Made by a program: the position numbers and the translations under genes
NCBI GenBank assembly: GCA_019309945.1
Contig: JAFDFH010000141.1
Coordinates: forward strand, 1 to 7,670
Reading direction: 5' to 3'
DNA: 7,670 bases
Source of the DNA: Deltaproteobacteria bacterium
GTDB lineage: Bacteria > Desulfobacterota > Desulfobacteria > Desulfobacterales > JAFDFH01
In this document: positions 1 through 5,142 of the stretch, in pieces
Numbering within the stretch: position 1 is the stretch's first letter
Layout: each line of letters starts with the position of its first letter
Notes under the pieces: model-generated
Told to the model about the DNA's origin: nothing
Database searches by the model: none
The model's input: only the letters and a program-made list of their open reading frames with translations

Positions 1-237
1 GATCGTGCTTCACTGGAAGCCGACCGGAATTTTATGCTGCGCATAAGGGACCGAGAGAGCAAGCTGATCAAAAAGATAAAAAAAGCGCTTGACCGAATTG
101 AAAACGGAACTTTCGGAAGCTGTGAATCGTGTGGTGAAGATATTTCCATCGAACGACTCACGGCCCGCCCTGTTACGACGCAATGTATTGAGTGCAAGAC
201 AAAAGAAGAAGCTCAAGAAAAAGCCCTTGGATTGTAG
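1..237 (+). CDS. dksA: RNA polymerase-binding transcription factor DksA (3' part)
   Basis: This is the C-terminal 78 residues of DksA; the 5' end lies outside the window and the frame is open from base 1. Seen: the end of the coiled-coil domain (RDRESKLIKKIKKAL, close to E. coli RDRERKLIKKIEKTL) and a complete four-cysteine zinc finger. The cysteines are CESC at local residues 41 and 44 and CIEC at 62 and 65, with the 17-residue spacing of E. coli DksA. A short helical tail follows. Known for the family: DksA enters the RNA polymerase secondary channel and, with ppGpp, represses rRNA promoters and activates amino-acid biosynthesis promoters. The coiled-coil tip with its acidic residues is outside the window, so activity cannot be judged. 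An internal ATG at position 34 is not the start, because conserved family sequence continues upstream of it. The stop is 7 nt before the likely start of the PHP gene, so the two are probably cotranscribed. Confidence 0.93.
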   Translation, partial: DRASLEADRNFMLRIRDRESKLIKKIKKALDRIENGTFGSCESCGEDISIERLTARPVTTQCIECKTKEEAQEKALGL

Positions 238-244
238 TAAACAT

Positions 245-1099
245 GTGAGGATCGACCTCCATATACACTCAACGGCTTCAGATGGAACACTTTCGCCGTC
301 TGAAATCCTATCCCTGGCCCAAAGCCTCAACCTCGGGGCTATTGCGATTACAGATCACGATACGATTGAGGGTTCAAAAGCAGCCCTTGGCATTGGCATA
401 CCGGCGTCATTAAAATTTTTGACCGGTGTCGAAATCAGCGCAGCCCCACCCCAATCCTTTGCCGGTTCCGGAAGCATTCATATCCTGGGTTATTCGATAC
501 GACTGGATGATCCCACATTGAATCAGACGCTTGCAGTCCTCCAAGAATCCAGAGAAACCCGAAACCCCCGAATTATTAAACGCCTGAAAAACCTGGGAAT
601 CGATCTTTCCTTGGACGACGTCCTGAACGAATCCGGAGATGGCCAGCTTGGAAGACCCCACATTGCCAGGGTGATGCTAAAAAAAAATTATGTGAAATCC
701 ATTGCCGAAGCCTTTGATAAATACCTCGCCAAAGGAAAACCCGCATACGTTGATAAATATCGTGTCGAGTGCGCCAGGGCGATTGAAATTATATTGGGGG
801 CCGGAGGGATACCCGTTCTAGCCCATCCTGTTCTGCTTAACTACCCGACGGACAAGCTTCTCGAAGATTTTGTTCACAGTTTAAAGTCCATGGGGTTAAA
901 GGGTATCGAAGTTTATTATCCGGAGCACTCTGCGGCACAAACAGCCTATTATGCCGAACTTGCAAAGCGTTTCGATTTGCTGATGACCGGCGGCACAGAT
1001 TTTCATGGTTCCTTAAAACCGGATTTAAAAATGGGTACTGGCAAGGGAAATCTTTTTATACCCTATGAACTGTATGAACGGTTGATACAAAGCGGTTAG
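245..1099 (+). CDS. PHP-domain phosphoesterase, YciV/RNase AM family
   Basis: The predicted 284-residue protein matches the PHP metal-dependent phosphoesterase family. The closest known relative I recognise is E. coli YciV (293 aa; RNase AM, also 3',5'-nucleotide bisphosphate phosphatase). Metal ligands seen: DLHIHS (D4, H6, H8), D13, TDHDT (D37, H38, D39), GVEIS (E63), H79, GRPH (136-139), LAHP (H194) and GTDFHG (D252, H254). The set is complete, so the enzyme is probably active. The YciV-type insert, with the GRPHIAR and KYLAKGKPAYV segments, is present. RNase AM trims the 5' ends of rRNAs in E. coli. The GTG at 245 is chosen because family members begin a few residues before DLHxHS. The frame is open upstream to an ATG at 89, but that stretch only retranslates dksA. 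TTG at 227 is an alternative. No strong Shine-Dalgarno precedes either, so coupling to dksA translation is plausible. Confidence 0.88.
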   Translation: MRIDLHIHSTASDGTLSPSEILSLAQSLNLGAIAITDHDTIEGSKAALGIGIPASLKFLTGVEISAAPPQSFAGSGSIHILGYSIRLDDPTLNQTLAVLQESRETRNPRIIKRLKNLGIDLSLDDVLNESGDGQLGRPHIARVMLKKNYVKSIAEAFDKYLAKGKPAYVDKYRVECARAIEIILGAGGIPVLAHPVLLNYPTDKLLEDFVHSLKSMGLKGIEVYYPEHSAAQTAYYAELAKRFDLLMTGGTDFHGSLKPDLKMGTGKGNLFIPYELYERLIQSG

Positions 1100-1151
1100 C
1101 ATCACAGGATCTTTAAAATCGATCTATCCTTTTGCTAAAAAAGGAACAAAG

Positions 1152-1871
1152 ATGGAACCCGAAGACCTTTTTGAATTGGAACAGAAACTCCTGTATGAAT
1201 TCAAAGACAAAGACCTCCTCATTGAGGCGTTAAGTCACAGCTCCTTTGTAAATGAACAATCTGAAACAGACCTCCGGGATAATGAACGCCTTGAATTTCT
1301 TGGAGATGCTGTTTTAAATCTGGTCGTGGGGCATATCCTTATGCAACACTATCCACATTTAAAGGAAGGCGACCTTTCCCGGATGCGTGCAGGCCTGGTC
1401 AATGAATCCCAGCTCGCAAAAGTGGCGCGTTCAATCGATCTTGGTTTTCATATTCGCCTTGGGAAGGGAGAAATTCAGTCCAATGGCCGGGGAAAAAAAT
1501 CCATTTTAGCTGACACTTTCGAAGCTGTCATTGCCGCCATCTATCTGGATGATGGCTTTGAATCCGCTTTCAAAATCATCGCAACCCATTTTTTTTCGCT
1601 GGTTAACTCGACTATGGCCCCAATGATTCACGGTGATTACAAAAGCCAGCTCCAGGAGATCGTGCAAGTCACCCATCGTGTAGTGCCGCTTTACCATGTA
1701 ATTGAGGAAAGCGGACCGGATCATGACAAGACCTTCAGGGTAGAGGTAAAAATCGGCGAAATTCGCAAAGAGGGGGTGGGTAAAAGTAAGAAAATGGCCG
1801 AACAAAATGCTGCTCAACAAGCCTTGCAAGTATTAGAAATAAATATAAATTCCACCTTGGAAAGACACTGA
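1152..1871 (+). CDS. rnc: Ribonuclease III
   Basis: The 239-residue protein is full-length RNase III (E. coli 226 aa). It cleaves double-stranded RNA, including 30S pre-rRNA and some mRNAs, as a cytoplasmic homodimer. Seen: the signature NERLEFLGDAVL at 44-55 and the second catalytic helix ILADTFEAVIAAIYLD from residue 118. The catalytic and metal-binding residues E45, E48, D52, D121 and E124 align with E. coli E38, E41, D45, D114 and E117. A double-stranded RNA-binding domain occupies about residues 163-231, ending in the basic GVGKSKKMAEQNAAQQAL helix. The ATG has an AAGGA Shine-Dalgarno at 1141-1145 with 6 nt spacing. It lies 52 nt after the PHP gene in the same direction. In E. coli rnc precedes era; here it is followed by a dispersed repeat and an Elp3-like radical SAM gene, an arrangement I recall from other deltaproteobacteria and clostridia. 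Confidence 0.97.
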   Translation: MEPEDLFELEQKLLYEFKDKDLLIEALSHSSFVNEQSETDLRDNERLEFLGDAVLNLVVGHILMQHYPHLKEGDLSRMRAGLVNESQLAKVARSIDLGFHIRLGKGEIQSNGRGKKSILADTFEAVIAAIYLDDGFESAFKIIATHFFSLVNSTMAPMIHGDYKSQLQEIVQVTHRVVPLYHVIEESGPDHDKTFRVEVKIGEIRKEGVGKSKKMAEQNAAQQALQVLEININSTLERH

Positions 1872-1879
1872 GATTGTTT

Positions 1880-1992
1880 GTTCAAGATCAAGGAAGGCGA
1901 TCCACCTGAGGTGGATTAACCGCAGGCCTATAGTTGATATTCCGAGGATAAAATTTTGAGCATAACGCAGAGATCGGGCAAAAAGACCGCTT
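1880..1992 (+). repeat. 113-nt dispersed structured repeat, copy 1
   Basis: This aligns without gaps to 3500-3612 in the same orientation, with 86 of 113 positions identical by hand count. Stem 1 is 1900-1906 paired with 1910-1916 (ATCCACC, loop TGA, GGTGGAT). Stem 2 is an imperfect hairpin, 1925-1931 with 1937-1943, having two internal mismatches. After it come a Shine-Dalgarno-like GAGG (1944-1947), a TTG (1956) and a conserved GGGCAAAAAG. The copy begins 8 nt after the rnc stop and ends 47 nt before the radical SAM ATG. No terminal inverted repeats or target duplications are apparent, so an IS or classic MITE is not supported. Orientation is assigned by the downstream genes only. Confidence 0.85.
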
Positions 1993-2039
1993 CTGGATGG
2001 GCACTAGATAGTAGTTGTTTTCATACAACGGTCAAAGAA

Positions 2040-3194
2040 ATGAAACGACAAAATCCGGTATCCTCGACCCAAACCCCACTACCTGTTACCCGACACCCCG
2101 TAACCAACGCCTGCTATCGGGAATCCAAGTCCCGGCCCTTTATCATTCCCATCTTCCTGCCCCATGCCGGATGTCCCCACCAATGTGTATTCTGCAACCA
2201 GACGGCGATAACCGGTGTCAGACGAAACATTCCCTCGCCGGAAGCACTTCGCGGACAGATAAATAACTTTTTGAATTATAAAGGGAAGCAGAGAAAGACC
2301 GTCCAGGTTGCATTTTACGGCGGAAATTTTTTGGGACAGCCAAAAAAAGACATAGAATGCCTGCTTTACGAGGCCAACAAATTCATCACCGCGGGAAAGG
2401 TTGATAGTATCCGATTCTCCACCCGGCCGGATACCGTCGACAATGAGCGGCTTGATATGCTCAACGGTTTGCCCGTTTCTACAGTGGAGTTGGGTGTCCA
2501 GTCAATGGACGACCAGGTGCTCGCCCTGGCAAAACGTGGTCATACAGCATCGGACACGGAAAGAGCGGTTCATCGACTGAAGAAGAGAAACTATGAAATC
2601 GGGTTGCAGCTGATGGTCGGATTGCCGGGTGACGATGAAATCCGATCTTTAGCCACAGGCCGGCGGGTTGCAGATCTTTCTCCTGATTTTGTTAGAATTT
2701 ATCCCACCCTGGTTCTTTCCAACAGCCAGCTTGCCAAATGGTATGAAAAGGGTAAATACATCCCTTTGTCTCTTGAAGCCGGGGTTGCCGCCACGAAAAA
2801 GCTTTACCTTTTATTCGCTCACGAAAATATCCGTATCATCCGTATGGGACTGCAAATCTCAGCAGACCTTGAAAAAGGCACCACCATTTTGGCCGGTCCT
2901 TATCACCCGGCTTTCGGTCACCTTGTTTTTTCGGATATTTTTCTCGATAGGGCGACTTCCATACTAAAATCAGAAATCATACATACGGACACTGTTTCTA
3001 TCAACGTTCATCCCCGCAGCATTTCAAAAATGCAAGGCTTAAAAAACAGAAATATTGAAATTTTAAAGCGTAATTTCCACCTAAAAAGCATTCGAATTGT
3101 CCCGGATGTTTCCCTGGGCGAAGATCAACTGGCGCTTGGTTCCCATTTCAGCTTACCGGGTTTATGCCAATCGTGGAGGAAGCTTAATGAGTGA
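2040..3194 (+). CDS. Elp3-like radical SAM protein
   Basis: The 384-residue protein belongs to the radical SAM superfamily and resembles the Elp3-type catalytic domain. Seen: the [4Fe-4S] motif CPHQCVFC (C45, C49, C52), the SAM-binding GGN loop at 94-96 (AFYGGNF), FSTRPD at 126-131, ELGVQS at 150-155 and MVGLPGD at 192-198. No C-terminal acetyltransferase (GNAT) domain follows, unlike true Elp3, so wobble-uridine tRNA modification is only a suggestion; the substrate is unknown. The ATG at 2040 is chosen because upstream in-frame sequence, back to a TTG at 1956, lies in the dispersed repeat and its flank. The ATG has only a weak purine stretch before it. Family similarity seems to begin at RPFIIPIFLPHAG (residue 32 on), so residues 1-31, rich in P, T and S, are suspect. 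The rnc gene upstream supports an RNA-related role, but this is inference. Confidence 0.85.
   Translation: MKRQNPVSSTQTPLPVTRHPVTNACYRESKSRPFIIPIFLPHAGCPHQCVFCNQTAITGVRRNIPSPEALRGQINNFLNYKGKQRKTVQVAFYGGNFLGQPKKDIECLLYEANKFITAGKVDSIRFSTRPDTVDNERLDMLNGLPVSTVELGVQSMDDQVLALAKRGHTASDTERAVHRLKKRNYEIGLQLMVGLPGDDEIRSLATGRRVADLSPDFVRIYPTLVLSNSQLAKWYEKGKYIPLSLEAGVAATKKLYLLFAHENIRIIRMGLQISADLEKGTTILAGPYHPAFGHLVFSDIFLDRATSILKSEIIHTDTVSINVHPRSISKMQGLKNRNIEILKRNFHLKSIRIVPDVSLGEDQLALGSHFSLPGLCQSWRKLNE
3175..3194 (+). promoter_or_regulatory. Shine-Dalgarno and start/stop overlap (translational coupling)
   Basis: GGAGG at 3175-3179 sits inside the radical SAM coding sequence, 7 nt before the ATG at 3187. The radical SAM gene stops at TGA 3192-3194, in another frame. 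This decides the start of the small protein and suggests that ribosomes finishing the upstream gene restart here. Confidence 0.7.
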
Positions 3195-3357
3195 AGAAAT
3201 GGAATGCTTGTGTATGGGATGTGGTATATACCACATCCTTCGCATGTCCGAAATTTCTCTGGAATATCTGGAAGATTTTGATAGAAAGCGGGTAAAAGAT
3301 TTTCTCTGCCCGGAATGCGGATGTGAACTGATCCTGATCGGCAAAGCGGAAAAATAG
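3187..3357 (+). CDS. Small zinc-ribbon-like protein, function unknown
   Basis: This 56-residue protein starts at an ATG that overlaps the last 8 nt of the radical SAM gene. It has a good Shine-Dalgarno (GGAGG, 3175-3179) 7 nt upstream. Seen: two CxxC pairs, C9-M-G-C12 and C41-P-E-C44, about 28 residues apart, with extra cysteines at 7 and 46. Between them is a charged, probably helical stretch (LEYLEDFDRKRVKDF). The pattern suggests one zinc ribbon, or less likely a small iron-sulfur or rubredoxin-like site. I do not recognise the family. The overlap implies translational coupling to the radical SAM protein and perhaps a shared job. The open frame extends upstream to 3097, but that is inside the radical SAM gene and has no family support. 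Confidence 0.75.
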   Translation: MSEEMECLCMGCGIYHILRMSEISLEYLEDFDRKRVKDFLCPECGCELILIGKAEK

Positions 3358-3385
3358 TGCCTGAACAAAAAATCATGTTCAGGCA
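3358..3385. terminator. Inverted repeat after the small-protein gene, possible terminator
   Basis: A 10-bp perfect stem (TGCCTGAACA / TGTTCAGGCA) with an 8-nt loop begins one base after the stop codon at 3357. On the plus strand only AAAATCC follows, not a T-run, so it is not a canonical Rho-independent terminator in that direction. On the minus strand a run of five T follows shortly after the stem, but no minus-strand gene ends here. It may act as a 3' mRNA stabilising hairpin or a weak terminator closing the dksA-to-zinc-ribbon unit. Confidence 0.45.
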
Positions 3386-3499
3386 AAATCCGAATATCGA
3401 AAAAGGATGCTTTTCTGTTGAGCACTAAATAATAAAGCCGAGACCAAAAAAATAGAGGCACAGATATTAACATAAGACCGTTGAAAAATGCTCATTTTT

Positions 3500-3612
3500 G
3501 TGCAAGTTCAAGAAAGGCGATCCGCCTGAGGCGGATTAACCATAGGAATACATTTAGTATTTTGAGGATTAAAATTTGAGCCTGACACAGAAATTGGGCA
3601 AAAAGGGGCGTT
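3500..3612 (+). repeat. 113-nt dispersed structured repeat, copy 2
   Basis: This is the second copy of the element at 1880-1992, in the same orientation. Stem 1 (3520-3526 with 3530-3536) is ATCCGCC, loop TGA, GGCGGAT. The A-T pair of copy 1 is replaced here by G-C, so pairing is kept. Stem 2 (3545-3551 with 3557-3563) has five Watson-Crick and two G-U pairs. There, a T-A pair of copy 1 becomes C-G and two mismatches become A-T pairs. The copy ends 36 nt before the GTG of the MBL-fold gene. It occupies most of the 291-nt gene-free stretch 3358-3648, whose remainder holds only the inverted repeat at 3358-3385 and AT-rich sequence with no convincing promoter. Confidence 0.85.
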
Positions 3613-3633
3613 TTACCGAGGTTTCAACATGTT

Positions 3634-3651
3634 AGGAGGGAAGGTAAAGTG
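3634..3651 (+). promoter_or_regulatory. Strong Shine-Dalgarno with GTG start
   Basis: A perfect AGGAGG (3634-3639), 9 nt before GTG 3649, fixes the start of the MBL-fold hydrolase gene. A 19-codon frame opening at the TTG in repeat copy 2 (3576) stops at TAG 3633-3635, overlapping this Shine-Dalgarno. Confidence 0.8.
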
Positions 3652-4491
3652 AGGGTACGGTTAACAACACTCTGTGAAAATACGGTAGGAATCTTCGGTT
3701 TTACCGGAGAATGGGGCTTGAGCATTCTGGTGCAATTTGGCGGGGAAACAGTGCTTTTAGATACCGGTCTGAGCAACTCGATCGTTCATAATGCCACCAT
3801 GGCAAATGTAAATTTAAAAAATATAAAAAAGGTCGTTTTGAGCCACGGTCACGCAGATCACACCGGAGGACTGCGTGTCTTGCTGCAGGCAATCCGCAGT
3901 AAAGTCGATGTGTTCGCCCACCCGGAAATATGGGGAAAAAAATATTCCGTTCGGCCAAAGATTTCCGGCGACCGCTACCAGTTCATCGGGATCCCCTTTT
4001 GCCGTGAAGAATTGGAACATCTGGGAGCATCATTTAATTATAGTAAAGCGCCCTTCTGGCTGAATGATGATATGGTCACCACGGGAGAAGTGCCCATGAT
4101 AACACCTTTTGAAAAAATTGATAAAAACCTATATGTTAAGACTGAAAAAGGCTATGAACCCGACACGCTCCCCGATGACCAGGCCTTAGTCGTCAAGACC
4201 CCCAATGGTTTGGTCGTGGTTCTGGGCTGTGCCCACCGCGGTATGATCAACACCCTAATTCACGCCCAGGAAATTACGGGAACGAAAAAAATCCTTGCCG
4301 TCGTTGGCGGCGCACATCTTTTTCGTGCCGGTAAGGAACAGCTCACACAAACAATTTTAGAATTGAAAAAGTTGCGTGTTGAGAATCTCGGCGTATCCCA
4401 TTGCACCGGTATGCATGCATCCATGGCGCTGGCGAGCGCTTTTGAGGCCAACTTTTTTTTCAACACGGCCGGTACGGTTGTTGAGTTATGA
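3649..4491 (+). CDS. MBL-fold metallohydrolase, MJ0301/COG1237 type
   Basis: The 280-residue protein has the metallo-beta-lactamase fold. Seen: the strand ending LLDTG (36-40), the metal-binding motif SHGHADH (H66, H68, D70, H71), a further ligand region LGCAHRG (H196), VVGGAHL (H223) and SHCTGMHA (H251, H256). The last block, HCTG, is typical of the family of Methanocaldococcus MJ0301, proposed to make a dihydropterin-aminobenzene-ribofuranosyl phosphate in methanopterin biosynthesis. Many bacteria carry this family without methanopterin, so the substrate here is unknown. There is no signal peptide or membrane segment, so it is probably cytoplasmic. Length is normal and the metal site looks intact. 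The GTG start is supported by AGGAGG. It stands alone on the plus strand after a repeat and converges with the OsmC-like gene 46 nt downstream. Confidence 0.9.
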   Translation: MRVRLTTLCENTVGIFGFTGEWGLSILVQFGGETVLLDTGLSNSIVHNATMANVNLKNIKKVVLSHGHADHTGGLRVLLQAIRSKVDVFAHPEIWGKKYSVRPKISGDRYQFIGIPFCREELEHLGASFNYSKAPFWLNDDMVTTGEVPMITPFEKIDKNLYVKTEKGYEPDTLPDDQALVVKTPNGLVVVLGCAHRGMINTLIHAQEITGTKKILAVVGGAHLFRAGKEQLTQTILELKKLRVENLGVSHCTGMHASMALASAFEANFFFNTAGTVVEL

Positions 4492-4537
4492 TGTATAGAC
4501 CCGATAGTTTGAATTAATTTGAAAAATGGGTTTCCCT

Positions 4538-4939
4538 TCATTTTTGAATATCGGCATAAACCGAAAAACCGGGCGGATCTTCAAGACTTCTTTTAACCGT
4601 ACAGAGTTTGGCGACCCGGACCACCGCCGATTTGTATTTTTCCGGAAAACCGGGCGGCAAATGAATATGGATCCGAATCTCCTCGATCATGTGGGTTTTT
4701 TCATTTTTTTCAAACTGAAGGGTTATTTTCAGTTCCGAGGTGTCAATATTCCGTTCATGGCAGAAATACAACACATAAACCCCGGCACACGTGCCGATGG
4801 AGGATAGAAACAAGTCATACGGTTCCGGAGCAGCTCCGTCTCCGCCCTCGTTGCGGGGTTGATCCGTTTCAACGGTGAATCCCTTATAAGTTGAATTTAC
4901 CTTTTTGCCCCCCGGGAAAAAAACTTCCATTTCTGTCAT
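4538..4939 (-). CDS. OsmC-family protein
   Basis: The 133-residue protein is an OsmC/Ohr-superfamily member, nearer the OsmC/YhfA-like group than Ohr as far as I can judge. These small cytoplasmic dimers reduce organic hydroperoxides using two cysteines, though for the YhfA-like branch activity is poorly defined. Seen: the central-helix motif PYDLFLSSIGTCAGVYVLYF with the likely peroxidatic C51, and the second conserved cysteine C113 in VAKLCTVKRSL, about 60 residues later as in the family. C60 is an extra cysteine. The core GGxGAAPEPYDLFL block is intact. The ATG at 4939 has a strong AGGAGG (complement of 4948-4953) 8 nt upstream. It converges with the MBL-fold gene. The 178-nt region upstream (4940-5117) presumably holds its promoter, but I see no convincing -35/-10 pair and no obvious OhrR-like operator. 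Confidence 0.92.
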   Translation of the reverse strand: MTEMEVFFPGGKKVNSTYKGFTVETDQPRNEGGDGAAPEPYDLFLSSIGTCAGVYVLYFCHERNIDTSELKITLQFEKNEKTHMIEEIRIHIHLPPGFPEKYKSAVVRVAKLCTVKRSLEDPPGFSVYADIQK

Positions 4940-5098
4940 AAGCTCTCCCTCCTCATTTTATCCTCTGGGACGGCCCTCATTTTATTGAGATGACAGCCCC
5001 ATTAACAAACCGTCTAAGACCTAAAATCTGGTAACTTCTCAAAAACTTATGGTTAAACCTACCAGCGGAGTCATCCATGCCGAACGATAGTGCGGGTC

Positions 5099-5142
5099 AA
5101 AAAGCCGATCTGATGTTTCATGGCTCTGGCTGAGCCGGCTTT
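5099..5142 (-). terminator. Possible intrinsic terminator for the AsmA-like gene
   Basis: Read on the minus strand, AAAGCCG (5142-5136) can pair with CGGCTTT (5107-5101), leading into a run of five T (5103-5099). The enclosed loop contains a second small hairpin (GGCTC with GAGCC, 5122-5136, sharing one base with the outer stem). The structure overlaps the last codons and stop (5118-5120) of the AsmA-like frame. The large loop makes this a tentative call. Confidence 0.3.

Noticed and set aside
89..244. Upstream extension of the PHP protein to the ATG at 89
   Set aside because: These 52 codons are dksA sequence read in another frame. PHP-family similarity begins just after position 245, so the long form is an artefact.
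1106..1133. Hairpin AGGAT/ATCCT followed by TTT between the PHP gene and rnc
   Set aside because: Only 5 bp with a 15-nt loop and three T; too weak to call a terminator.
1880..1992. Repeat as a MITE or insertion-sequence remnant
   Set aside because: No terminal inverted repeats, target-site duplication or transposase-like sequence could be seen around either copy.
2014..2029. GTTGT/ACAAC hairpin just before the radical SAM ATG
   Set aside because: Only 5 bp, and not present at the equivalent place after repeat copy 2.
4955..5060. Promoter of the OsmC-like gene (TTGTTA with ATAAAA at 17 nt on the minus strand)
   Set aside because: The -10 match is poor, and such pairs occur by chance in AT-rich DNA, so it is not listed as a feature.
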